A stretch of 64,000 nt of DNA from Nonlabens antarcticus. GTDB lineage: Bacteria; Bacteroidota; Bacteroidia; Flavobacteriales; Flavobacteriaceae. Shown here piece after piece: positions 56,722 through 64,000 of the stretch; positions within the stretch are counted from its first letter, which is position 1, and each line of letters starts with the position of its first letter. The notes under the pieces were generated by a model. It was not told where the DNA came from. It made no database searches and was given only the letters and a program-made list of their open reading frames with translations. Both the position numbers and the translations under genes were made by a program. The stretch is taken from NCBI RefSeq assembly GCF_015356755.1, contig NZ_JADFCO010000066.1:802363-866362 (forward strand). The letters run 5' to 3'.

Positions 56722-57921
56722 ATGGGTCATATTCTCACACCATTTACTAAAGCACAGCTTATTCCGCAAGAAGAGCGTTTAGAAATCCAGCGGTTTAAGC
56801 AGGATTTATTTATAGGTATACCTAAGGAAAACCAACACGTAGAAAAACGCATTTGTTTGACACCTGACGCTGTAGCTGCTTTAACCGCACACGGCCATCG
56901 CATTTTAATGGAAAAAGGTGCAGGACTAGGCAGCAGTTTTACTGATAATGAATACCTGAATGCCGGTGCAGAACTTACAGCAGATACTAAAAAGGTTTTT
57001 TCCTGCCCTACGGTTCTCAAAGTAGCTCCTCCCTGTGATGCAGAATTAGATCTTATCAAACCGCAAACAGTTTTGATAAGTGCACTCCAGCTCAAAACAA
57101 GAAGCAAATCGTATTTCGAAAAATTAGCTTCCAAAAAAATTACCGCACTAGCTTTTGAATTTATTCAAGATGATGTGGGAAATCATATTGCCACTACTGC
57201 ATTAAGTGAAATCTCTGGTGTGGCCTCTGTTCTTATTGCTGCAGAATTATTGACAAGTGGTGAAAATAGAACCGGACAACTTTTCGGTAACATTACGGGA
57301 GTTCCACCGGTGGATGTTGTGATTTTAGGAGCAGGAACGGTAGGAGAATTTGCCGTTAGAACTGCACTGGGTCTAGGAGCAAGCGTAAAAGTATTTGATA
57401 ATTCCATTGCAAACCTACGACGTATTAAAGACAATGTAAGCCAGTCCATATTTACATCTACACTGCAACCCAAGTATTTATCAAAAGCACTATGTCGTTG
57501 TGACGTTGTTATTGCTGCATTAAGTGGCAAAAATCGTGCTCCTGTGGTCGTTTCTCAAACCATGGTGGAAAACATGAAAGCCGGCTCTGTTATTATTGAT
57601 GTTAGTATAGATATGGGTGGTTGTTTTGAAACAAGTGAATTAACGACACACGAGAAACCTACCTTCGTGAAATTTGGTGTTACCCATTATTGTGTTCCTA
57701 ACTTGCCATCTCGATATTCTAAAACTGCATCTATATCTCTTAGTAATATATTCACTCCTTATATGTTGAACATTGCAGACGATGGCGGCATTGAGCATTC
57801 CATTAGAATGGATAAGGGTTTGAAAAATGGGATCTATATGTATCACGGCATTCTCACGAATAAATCAGTTGGTGAGTGGTATAACTTACCTTGCAGCGAC
57901 GTAAATTTGCTGATCTTTTAA
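56722..57921 (+). CDS. ald: Alanine dehydrogenase
   Basis: A 399-residue NAD-dependent enzyme interconverting alanine and pyruvate plus ammonia. IGIPKENQHVEKRICLTPDAVAAL, the substrate-binding LKVAPP, the nucleotide loop VVILGAGTVGEFAVRTA and HYCVPNLPSRYSKTAS are family-typical. It is longer at the N-terminus by about 30 residues than the basic enzyme, as in many Bacteroidetes copies. The next gene starts 9 bp after. Confidence 0.94.
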   Translation: MGHILTPFTKAQLIPQEERLEIQRFKQDLFIGIPKENQHVEKRICLTPDAVAALTAHGHRILMEKGAGLGSSFTDNEYLNAGAELTADTKKVFSCPTVLKVAPPCDAELDLIKPQTVLISALQLKTRSKSYFEKLASKKITALAFEFIQDDVGNHIATTALSEISGVASVLIAAELLTSGENRTGQLFGNITGVPPVDVVILGAGTVGEFAVRTALGLGASVKVFDNSIANLRRIKDNVSQSIFTSTLQPKYLSKALCRCDVVIAALSGKNRAPVVVSQTMVENMKAGSVIIDVSIDMGGCFETSELTTHEKPTFVKFGVTHYCVPNLPSRYSKTASISLSNIFTPYMLNIADDGGIEHSIRMDKGLKNGIYMYHGILTNKSVGEWYNLPCSDVNLLIF

Positions 57922-57930
57922 ATAGTCTTC

Positions 57931-58305
57931 ATGAATTTTTTCAAACGCTTAGGTTTTTACATGGGCGGTTTTGCCATAGGATTAGTATTCCTCATTTTCT
58001 TTTTAAGTGGTAAACGAGCGCAGTGTAACTGGTTTCCAGAAGATCGGGTAATTGCTGATATTGGTAAAAAAGCAATACGTTTATCACCTGAAATTCGCGA
58101 GCATTTGATAAAAAAAGAACTCGACACATTAAGTATTCAACTTATTCTAAAGTATGGTGATGTCGATTTTTCAAAATCTGATACGGAAGCATCTCCTTGC
58201 AACATTTATTATATCAACGGTAGAAAAGAATTAGAAAAAACAGGACTTTTGGTAACTAATTGTGAACGCTATGCTCGCGTGGAGCAAATGATCATTGAGG
58301 ATTAG
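57931..58305 (+). CDS. Small membrane-anchored protein, DUF4258-like
   Basis: A 124-residue protein with one N-terminal membrane helix (LGFYMGGFAIGLVFLIFFLSG) and a soluble domain containing CNWFPEDRVIADI and SPCNIYYINGRKEL. It resembles the short proteins labelled DUF4258 that follow ald in flavobacteria; the assignment is by memory of layout, not by search. Three cysteines in the soluble part may matter. Confidence 0.6.
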   Translation: MNFFKRLGFYMGGFAIGLVFLIFFLSGKRAQCNWFPEDRVIADIGKKAIRLSPEIREHLIKKELDTLSIQLILKYGDVDFSKSDTEASPCNIYYINGRKELEKTGLLVTNCERYARVEQMIIED

Positions 58306-58374
58306 TCCGTTATATTCTTTGGTCTTCATTGAAATAAACAGCTTAATAACGATTTAACATAGACGGTATTTAAA

Positions 58375-58937
58375 ATGCAAAAATCGATGCGTATCTTTTT
58401 ATGGTGTCTTTGCACCATTTTATTTTCAATTGGCGTTTGCATTCTCTTCCAGCAATTCCCAAAATACTTCCCGTTCGATGGGATTATTTTTGCGGTAGAA
58501 ATAAATTTTATTTTGATGGGTTGGTTTGCTGTTACCACGCCACTTTTAAAATTTTCCTATCAATAATATTATTTCAATATAAACATATTGAACAGCAGGG
58601 TTCTATTTATAAATATTTGGGAGTTGGTTTGTGTAGAAAACTTCTGGTGATCATAGGCTGGGAAAAGATGACAAATTATATGAATCCATCGATAAAATTC
58701 AATCCTGAAAGTCTTAAACAACGAGAACTCAATACGAGAGCAGGCGAATTCTCTCATTTGATTATTGCTACCATAATTGCAATTATGATCCTTATTTTGC
58801 CAATTTCTATAACCGAAGCTAAGTGGCTAATCGCATCAATTATTCTATTTCACATATACCCTATTTTCATACAGCGGTACAATCGTCCTAGGTATTTAAA
58901 TTTGATAAGAAAATATGAGAACCGCGTCAGGATCTGA
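58375..58937 (+). pseudogene. Frame-broken CrtO-like membrane acyltransferase gene
   Basis: Two overlapping frames seem to be halves of one ~187-residue protein. 58375-58566 encodes the N-terminal helices (IFLWCLCTILFSIGVCILF; ILMGWFAVTTPLLKFS) and stops. The next frame then continues with YKHIEQQGSIYKYLGVGLCRKLLVIIGWEKM, LNTRAGEFSHLIIATII and FHIYPIFIQRYNRPRY, which look like the small flavobacterial CrtO/glycosyl-diaponeurosporenoate acyltransferase relatives. The switch lies near the A and T runs at 58547-58560; loss of one base (or gain of two) would explain it. A sequencing error is possible. Confidence 0.6.
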
Positions 58938-58998
58938 GAAAGGCTTTATGTCTTTTGTGACATATTATTGCCTAAATAGCGGCCGAGAGTTTAAGTAC

Positions 58999-60168
58999 CT
59001 ACAACCCGCGACGTTTAATTTCTTGTTCTACCAGTGCTTTTTCACGACCTACCTGCCCTGCGACAGATGTATTTTCTTGAGCACGACGTATTAAATATGG
59101 CATCACGTCTGCAATAGGACCAAATGGAACAATTTTAAATGCGTTGTATTTTTCCTTAGCCAGGTTAAAAGTCAAGTTATCACTCATTCCATACAGCTGG
59201 CCGAACCAAACATCATTACTACTGGGATCTACACCTTTAGTTTCTAAAGTCTGCATTGCCTCTAGAGTGCTTTGCTCATTATGGGTTCCCACGCACAGTT
59301 TTATTACATCTAATCTATCAAGGATAAATTGCATCACACTATTAAACATGGCGTCAGTAGCATCCTTAGAGGCACAAATAGGCGTTTCATAATTCATTTG
59401 TGCAGCACGAGCACGCTCCTTTTCCATGTAGGCTCCGCGTACAATTTTAGTTCCTACTACAAAATCGTGTGCCACGGCATCATTATATAGGTCCTGTATA
59501 TAATCCATGCGATCATGTCGGTAACACTGTATCGTATTATAGATATACGCCCTTTCCGTGTTGTACTTAGCCATCATATCACGTATCAATCGGTCTACAG
59601 CATCTTGCATCCAGCTTTCCTCGCCATCAAATAGTAAAGAAACCTTGCTGTCTGCAGCAGTTTTACAGAGCAGATCCACTCGGTTCACGATGCGCTCCCA
59701 TTCAAGTTGCTCCACATCAGTAAGTTCTTTTCCTTCTGTTTGCATCTGCCATAAATGAAAACGACCAATTCCAGTAGGTTTCACCACTTCAAATGGCAAG
59801 GCTTCATTTTCTGACGCAGTATGAATCAATCGCAGTTTCTTCCCTACTACATTGTCAAAATCGGCTTCATTTGACTTTCCTTCAACGGAGTAATCCAGAA
59901 TAGAACTCACGCCTTTAGAGTACATTTTTTCCACTAAAGGCAAACACTCATCTTCTGTGGTTCCACCGCAAAACTGCTCAAAAATGGTATTGCGTATAAG
60001 TCCTTTAATAGGCAAGCCTAACTTCAGTCCTATCATAGTCGCTTTCGACCCCAGATCGACTAGCCACTGACGACCCATCATGGAAAATATAAAACGTGAT
60101 TTCTTTAATTCGGCATCAGATTTTAGCGCAAAAGCCGTAGCTGTATTCTCAAAAATATCTTGATTCAT
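58999..60168 (-). CDS. Proline dehydrogenase
   Basis: A 389-residue FAD-dependent PRODH domain protein that oxidises proline to pyrroline-5-carboxylate. It has the barrel motifs LDYSVEGK, GTKIVRGAYMEKERARA and the late YGMSDNLTFNLA, with GPIADVMPYLIRRAQENTSV at the C-terminus that binds substrate and flavin. It is a stand-alone enzyme, not fused to the P5C dehydrogenase. A -7 box ends 4 nt before its ATG. Confidence 0.95.
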   Translation of the reverse strand: MNQDIFENTATAFALKSDAELKKSRFIFSMMGRQWLVDLGSKATMIGLKLGLPIKGLIRNTIFEQFCGGTTEDECLPLVEKMYSKGVSSILDYSVEGKSNEADFDNVVGKKLRLIHTASENEALPFEVVKPTGIGRFHLWQMQTEGKELTDVEQLEWERIVNRVDLLCKTAADSKVSLLFDGEESWMQDAVDRLIRDMMAKYNTERAYIYNTIQCYRHDRMDYIQDLYNDAVAHDFVVGTKIVRGAYMEKERARAAQMNYETPICASKDATDAMFNSVMQFILDRLDVIKLCVGTHNEQSTLEAMQTLETKGVDPSSNDVWFGQLYGMSDNLTFNLAKEKYNAFKIVPFGPIADVMPYLIRRAQENTSVAGQVGREKALVEQEIKRRGL

Positions 60169-60172
60169 GTGG

Positions 60173-60180
60173 CAAATATA
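60173..60180 (-). promoter_or_regulatory. -7 box TATATTTG for proline dehydrogenase, leaderless geometry
   Basis: Perfect TAnnTTTG on the minus strand followed by 4 nt (CCAC) and the ATG at 60168. No clear -33. Confidence 0.6.
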
Positions 60181-60192
60181 AATTGGAAAGGG

Positions 60193-60222
60193 TTGTCTTT
60201 TAGCATAGAGTTGGTACTTTTG
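60193..60222 (+). promoter_or_regulatory. Promoter of aroB with long leader
   Basis: TTG at 60193-60195, a 19-bp spacer and TACTTTTG at 60215-60222 fit the consensus closely. Transcription would begin near 60229, giving a leader of about 127 nt that contains an exact iterated palindrome. Confidence 0.65.
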
Positions 60223-60261
60223 ACACCGATTATTGTTTGTTATTTTGACTGAGGTAAAGTT

Positions 60262-60277
60262 CGCTTTCGCGAAAGCG
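60262..60277. repeat. Iterated palindrome, exact copy (aroB leader)
   Basis: Exact CGCTTTCGCGAAAGCG in non-coding DNA, probably within the aroB leader RNA, where it could fold as a hairpin. Confidence 0.9.
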
Positions 60278-60355
60278 TAAACGCTACAAGTCTTATACCA
60301 AAGTAGTCGAATTGAGTAAGCAAACTTACCTAATAACCATCAAGGATTTCTACGA

Positions 60356-61426
60356 ATGACTTCAATTATCAATGAAAATTATACTATCCATTTTGGTAGT
60401 GAATGTTATCCAGCGCTAAATGCTTTTATTGCCCAAAAAAAACCGAGTACTGTTTTTATTCTGGTCGATGAAAATACGATGGAATATTGTTACGCTCCTT
60501 TTATATCTCAATTAGAAACGGTTGCGGCGATTGAGGTGATAGAAATTGATGCCGGTGAAGAATTTAAAAATATTGATACTTGTAGTGGCGTCTGGAACGC
60601 ACTGATAGAACTTAATTGCGATCGCAACAGTCTTTTTATAAGTCTGGGCGGTGGCGTGGTGACAGATCTAGGCGGTTTCATTGCTGCAACCATTAAAAGA
60701 GGAATTGATTTTATACACGTTCCTACCAGTTTGCTGGCGATGGTTGATGCAGCGATAGGCGGGAAAAATGGTGTTGATCTAGGTCCGCTTAAAAACCAGA
60801 TAGGTTTAATTCAAACGCCCATTATGACCCTTGTGGACCCATCCTTTCTTTCCACTTTACCTCCTGTTCAAATGCGCAACGGAAGTATAGAGATGTTCAA
60901 ACATGGACTTATTTCTGATCGAGCCTATTGGGAAAATATGCTAGAACTGGATTTCAATTTTTCCAGCGATACTTTTGAGTCTTTAATTTACCAATCTATA
61001 ATTATAAAAAATGATGTGGTCATGAGCGATCCTTTTGAAATAGACGCTCGCAAATCATTAAACTACGGTCATACCATAGGCCATGCCATTGAATCCTATT
61101 GTATGGCGACTGACGCTTATGATGAACTACTTCATGGGGAAGCTGTTGCCGCTGGAATCGTGATTGAGTCTTACTTAAGTCATTTGAATACCGGTTTATC
61201 AGAAAAAGACTTGAATCAAGTTGAGGAATTTTATGAATCGCTAGAACTGGACCTGCATTTTAGCAAGTCAGATGTAGAACAAATCATAGGCTTCATGGCG
61301 CATGATAAAAAAAATGTGAATGGAGAAGTGCGCTTTGTCCTTCTCAATTCTATAGGCTCGTATCAAATCGATTGTGTTGTTCCAGTAGCAGAAATCCGGA
61401 ATGCTTTTAAATTATATTTGAGCTAG
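60356..61426 (+). CDS. aroB: 3-dehydroquinate synthase
   Basis: A 356-residue NAD- and metal-dependent enzyme, second step of the shikimate pathway. LGGGVVTDLGGFIAATIKRGI binds NAD; PTSLLAMVDAAIGGKNGVDL, the metal ligands in LNYGHTIGHAIE and HGEAVAAGI are all present. Normal length. It starts after a long leader with an iterated palindrome. A conserved acidic gene follows 70 bp later. Confidence 0.96.
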   Translation: MTSIINENYTIHFGSECYPALNAFIAQKKPSTVFILVDENTMEYCYAPFISQLETVAAIEVIEIDAGEEFKNIDTCSGVWNALIELNCDRNSLFISLGGGVVTDLGGFIAATIKRGIDFIHVPTSLLAMVDAAIGGKNGVDLGPLKNQIGLIQTPIMTLVDPSFLSTLPPVQMRNGSIEMFKHGLISDRAYWENMLELDFNFSSDTFESLIYQSIIIKNDVVMSDPFEIDARKSLNYGHTIGHAIESYCMATDAYDELLHGEAVAAGIVIESYLSHLNTGLSEKDLNQVEEFYESLELDLHFSKSDVEQIIGFMAHDKKNVNGEVRFVLLNSIGSYQIDCVVPVAEIRNAFKLYLS

Positions 61427-61496
61427 AGAATCTTTTTTATTTTATTGTCGATAATAACTAATTTTTATATTTTCCCCTAGAATTGAAACACCAGTT

Positions 61497-61829
61497 ATGA
61501 GAAATGTAATCGTTGATTATAAGAAGTTAACGCCAGATGTACTCCAGCTACTCGTGGCTCGTTATCCGGATGGATATGGCGATGACGATGTTATTACTTT
61601 CAAAAACCATAAAAATGAAACTATTAATGCGGTCGAGGTAATGACCGAAGACGTAAAGTATCTAGTCAAGATCTCGCAAAAATTAGAAATGCAAATGGAA
61701 GCTTTTGACATGGATGATTATGGTGATGCAGACATGGCAGATCCAGATGCTCTACCAGAAATGGATCCTAATGAAGAAGCTGTAGATGTAGCAGATGAAG
61801 AGGAAGAGCCAGAGGAAGAGGAAGATTAA
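61497..61829 (+). CDS. Small acidic protein, uncharacterised
   Basis: A 110-residue protein with an N-terminal globular half (NVIVDYKKLTPDVLQLLVARYPDGYGDDDVITF) and an extremely acidic tail (EEAVDVADEEEEPEEEED). I know it as a conserved flavobacterial hypothetical but cannot name a function. The tail is encoded by GAA/GAG-rich DNA that runs straight into a 7-bp tandem repeat just after the stop. Confidence 0.7.
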   Translation: MRNVIVDYKKLTPDVLQLLVARYPDGYGDDDVITFKNHKNETINAVEVMTEDVKYLVKISQKLEMQMEAFDMDDYGDADMADPDALPEMDPNEEAVDVADEEEEPEEEED

Positions 61830-61830
61830 G

Positions 61831-61871
61831 TAGAAGCTAGAAGCTAGAAGCTAGAAGCTAGAAGCTAGAAG
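61831..61871. repeat. Heptanucleotide tandem repeat, TAGAAGC x 5.9
   Basis: Five full copies of TAGAAGC and one partial copy start 2 bp after a stop codon and end at an A-run. All copies are identical, so it is recent or unstable. It lies in the 3' untranslated part of the acidic gene, before its terminator. Confidence 0.95.
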
Positions 61872-61898
61872 AAAAAAATGCTTTTCAAGTTCTAAAGC

Positions 61899-61931
61899 AA
61901 AAAAAACATCCCAAAATTGGGATGTTTTTTT
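61899..61931 (+). terminator. Rho-independent terminator after the acidic gene
   Basis: Stem AAACATCCCA / TGGGATGTTT with a 4-nt loop, flanked by eight A and seven T, about 70 bp after the stop. Could act in both directions. Confidence 0.9.
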
Positions 61932-61984
61932 GTGAGCTGCTCTTTAGAGGTTTCAAAATCTTTTACTAGCTACTCCCCTCAGAT

Positions 61985-62062
61985 GAGGAGAGGACAGATG
62001 CGTCTCGCCGCTTGCGGTGATCCAATCAGAGTGTTTGAAGATTTCCTTAATCTGATTTATAG
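61985..62062. repeat. Hairpin-centred intergenic repeat, copy 1 (diverged)
   Basis: Core hairpin CGCCG-CTTG-CGGTG at 62006-62019, closed by an extra T-A pair, and followed by ATCAGAGTGTTTGAAG. It aligns with copies 2 and 3 near 63.7-64.0 kb through the core and the first flank, then diverges. Confidence 0.6.
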
Positions 62063-62162
62063 TCTGAACGTAACAAACACTCCTTTGTACTGTGGATATT
62101 TTCCCTGATGGGGAATGATTAGAACTCAAATTGAATAAGTAATTTAATCAGCGCAGTAAAAC

Positions 62163-62189
62163 AAAAAACCATCCTTACGGATGGTTTTT
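62163..62189 (-). terminator. Rho-independent terminator after sucC
   Basis: On the minus strand AAAAACCATCC / GGATGGTTTTT with loop of 4 (arms 62179-62189 and 62164-62174) followed by a T tract. It is 45 bp after the sucC stop. Confidence 0.88.
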
Positions 62190-62233
62190 CTATAATTCGT
62201 AACAATCTATTACTGATTGTTGACTCTTGTATT

Positions 62234-63427
62234 TTAAGCAAGCACGGCTTGAACCTTATCCGCTGCTTCTTGAAATTCAATCGCACTTTGAACATCCATA
62301 CCGCTGTTATCAATCAATTCTTTTGCGATTTCAGCATTAGTCCCTTGTAATCTTACGATCAACGGAACGTTCATGGCATCACCCATGCTTTTCTTAGCAG
62401 CAATAATTCCTTCTGCTACACGATCACATCGTACAATACCACCAAAGATATTTACTAAAATTGCTTTTACGCCTTTATCCTTTAGAATGATTTTGAATGC
62501 TTCTTCTACTCTTTTGGCATCTGCCGTTCCTCCTACATCTAGGAAGTTTGCCGGTTCAAAACCAGCTTGTTTGATAAGATCCATCGTTGCCATGGCAAGT
62601 CCAGCACCATTTACCATACATCCAACGTTACCGTCAAGATCTACATAATTCAATCCTACCGCACGAGCTTCAACCTCAGTTGCGTTCTCCTCGCGGATGT
62701 CTCTCATTGCTTCCAGATCTTTGTGACGGAACAATGCGTTTTCATCTAGTGTGATCTTACAATCTACAGCGATGATGGTTTCATTACTTGCCTTAATTAC
62801 CGGATTGATCTCAAACAATGCGCTATCAGATCCTACATATGCATTATAAAGTTTTGCGACAAATTTTGTCATTTCTTTAAACGCCTTACCGCTTAACCCT
62901 AAATTAAATGCAATACGTCTAGCTTGAAAACCTTGCAATCCGTGAGATGGGTCAATGTGTTCTGTAAAAATCAAATGCGGAGTTTCCTCTGCAACCGTTT
63001 CAATGTCCATTCCACCTTCTGTGGAATACATGATCATGTTTTGACCCTTAGCGCGGTCTAACAATACAGACATGTAAAATTCTTCTACCTCTACATCGCC
63101 TGGCTCGTAAACATCCTCTGCAATCAATACTTGGTGAACCCTCTTACCTTCCGCAGAAGTTTGGGGAGTTACTAGATCCATTCCTATGATTTCTCCTGAA
63201 ATCTTCTTTACATCGTCAAGGCTTTTTGCAAGTTTCACTCCGCCACCTTTACCACGTCCACCAGCGTGAACCTGTGCTTTAATAACGTGCCATCCAGTTC
63301 CAGTTTCCTCGGTCAATTCCTTGGCAGCTTTTACAGCTTCTTCTGGAGTCGTAGCAATTTTACCACGTTGAATGGTAACGCCATAACTGGCTAGTATTTC
63401 TTTTCCTTGATATTCGTGAAGATTCAT
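62234..63427 (-). CDS. sucC: Succinyl-CoA synthetase beta subunit
   Basis: A 397-residue ATP-grasp subunit. MNLHEYQGKEILASYGV opens the protein; AQVHAGGRGKGGGVKLA binds nucleotide; the C-terminal CoA-ligase half has GCMVNGAGLAMATMDLI and the phosphate-accepting loop NIFGGIVRCD. Normal length. It forms the enzyme with SucD (46697-47575), about 15 kb away. It has its own -7 box and terminator, so it is monocistronic. Confidence 0.98.
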   Translation of the reverse strand: MNLHEYQGKEILASYGVTIQRGKIATTPEEAVKAAKELTEETGTGWHVIKAQVHAGGRGKGGGVKLAKSLDDVKKISGEIIGMDLVTPQTSAEGKRVHQVLIAEDVYEPGDVEVEEFYMSVLLDRAKGQNMIMYSTEGGMDIETVAEETPHLIFTEHIDPSHGLQGFQARRIAFNLGLSGKAFKEMTKFVAKLYNAYVGSDSALFEINPVIKASNETIIAVDCKITLDENALFRHKDLEAMRDIREENATEVEARAVGLNYVDLDGNVGCMVNGAGLAMATMDLIKQAGFEPANFLDVGGTADAKRVEEAFKIILKDKGVKAILVNIFGGIVRCDRVAEGIIAAKKSMGDAMNVPLIVRLQGTNAEIAKELIDNSGMDVQSAIEFQEAADKVQAVLA

Positions 63428-63455
63428 AGATGTCTTTTAAATTTAATTCTGCTAG

Positions 63456-63463
63456 CAAAAATA
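63456..63463 (-). promoter_or_regulatory. -7 box TATTTTTG for sucC
   Basis: Perfect TAnnTTTG on the minus strand, 28 nt before the sucC ATG. No clear -33. Confidence 0.6.
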
Positions 63464-63641
63464 ACAAAGACCGTGGGTTAATGGAAATTATTGGTACTAA
63501 TTAAAAGTTAGGAGTTTTTGAGTTAATGAGTCTTCGAGTTTTGAAAGTATTTACTCATGCGCGGCCCCCTTTGTCCCAAGGGCATTTCCAAAGAGAGAAA
63601 AATTCATTCTATTATTTAACTTATCTAGTAAGCTCTTTGCT

Positions 63642-63734
63642 TCATCTGAGGTGAGGAAAGATAGATCTCGCCAGATATGGCGATGAAATCAGGAGTGGTT
63701 GAAGTTAAACAAGGGTTTGTATTAAGTTTACAAA
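63642..63734. repeat. Hairpin-centred intergenic repeat, copy 2
   Basis: Core hairpin CGCCA-GATA-TGGCG at 63669-63682 with an extra T-A closing pair. The right flank at 63696-63734 matches copy 3 at 33 of 39 positions. Confidence 0.75.
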
Positions 63735-63909
63735 ACGAATCGAGTTCAGAAAAACTTCAACCTATCCGTCTTCCAATCTGCTATCGCAGATTCGGAATCC
63801 ACCTTTCCTTTTTCTAGGAAAGGAGCTATTTAGATTTCAGATCCTAGTTAAAATTATAACAGAATAAGGCTCTCGCCTTGAAGCCTGCATCCGACGAGCT
63901 TTTGCGAGA

Positions 63910-64000
63910 GGAATGCATAAGAATAGACAGGTCTCGTCGTTTGCGGCGATGCTATCATGAATGGTTGAATTTAAACAAAGGTTTGTGTTAAGCTTGTAAA
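63910..64000. repeat. Hairpin-centred intergenic repeat, copy 3 (cut by window end)
   Basis: Core hairpin CGTCG-TTTG-CGGCG at 63935-63948 with the same T-A closing pair. Right flank 63962-64000 aligns with copy 2. It lies 266 bp from copy 2 in the same orientation. Confidence 0.75.

Larger units (their letters stand above)
63428..64000. other. Gene-free region with a series of small hairpins
   Basis: No reading frame is credible. Besides the sucC promoter, five hairpins occur within about 280 bp: 63669-63682, 63775-63792 (AATCTGC/GCAGATT), 63802-63823 (CCTTTCCT/AGGAAAGG), 63866-63879 (AAGGC/GCCTT) and 63935-63948. The first and last belong to the repeat family below. The region runs off the window end. 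Confidence 0.65.

Noticed and set aside
58401..58566. N-terminal part of the second frame as a real protein start
   Set aside because: It reads the helices of the first frame out of phase; only the part after about 58566 looks like protein.
61917..62108. 63-codon plus-strand frame
   Set aside because: It starts inside a terminator and runs through the diverged intergenic repeat; no protein features.

Overview
The window comes from a marine-type member of the Flavobacteriaceae (Bacteroidetes). The genus is uncertain; a Nonlabens/Dokdonia-like relative is my guess. The evidence is the AT-rich DNA, the Bacteroidetes -7 promoter box TAnnTTTG in front of many genes, and lineage-typical genes: the fused lpxC/fabZ, gldI, porX (REC+PglZ), a ResB/CcsA fusion, DUF349 and DUF368 proteins, and a MutS2 without Smr. 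I see no rRNA, tRNA, CRISPR array, insertion sequence or prophage. Almost everything is chromosomal core sequence with small accessory patches.

Layout. 1-2415: a four-gene minus-strand redox operon (DoxX, OhrR-like MarR, nitroreductase, DJ-1/PfpI lipoprotein) behind a palindromic operator. 2578-4924: katG. 5208-9187: relA/spoT-fur-purA. 9247-11994: two tandem DUF368 (PopT-like) genes and aroE. 12059-15485: a DUF349 protein and two poorly known proteins. 15482-18629: N-acetylglucosamine-kinase-like gene, gap, pfkA. 19128-22181: accessory patch with a soluble histidine kinase carrying eight 21-residue repeats, a DUF488 protein and a Qnr-like pentapeptide protein. 22518-25922: ResB/CcsA fusion. 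26010-29379: DUF2520, KdsC-like, UbiA, Maf and two small proteins. 29548-33037: ndk, nrnA, gldI and a double-domain PPIase. 33123-37356: ridA, nucleoside phosphorylase, ppk1 and a cytosolic solute-binding-fold protein. 37358-42465: ung, mutS2, a DCC protein, an OmpA-like protein and an HHH protein. 42517-46655: prohibitin, VWA protein, fabG and a putative DNA-binding protein. 46697-52686: sucD, an NTF2-like protein, lpxD2, efp, lpxA, lpxC/fabZ, lpxD. 52710-58937: HD phosphohydrolase divergent from porX-tsaE, then ald and a frame-broken CrtO-like gene. 58999-63427: proline dehydrogenase, aroB, an acidic protein, sucC. 63428-64000: gene-free DNA full of small hairpins.

The most striking non-gene signals are three. 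(1) A 16-bp palindrome, CGCTTTCGCGAAAGCG, occurs eight times exactly and six more times with one to three changes, in genes and between them. Inside genes it usually imposes the peptide AFAKA. (2) A hairpin-centred intergenic repeat occurs in three copies near the right end, with compensatory changes in its stem. (3) At least seven genes have the -7 box only 4-8 nt before the start codon, which predicts leaderless or nearly leaderless mRNAs. Several annotated-looking starts lie inside terminators or neighbouring genes, and I moved them downstream.
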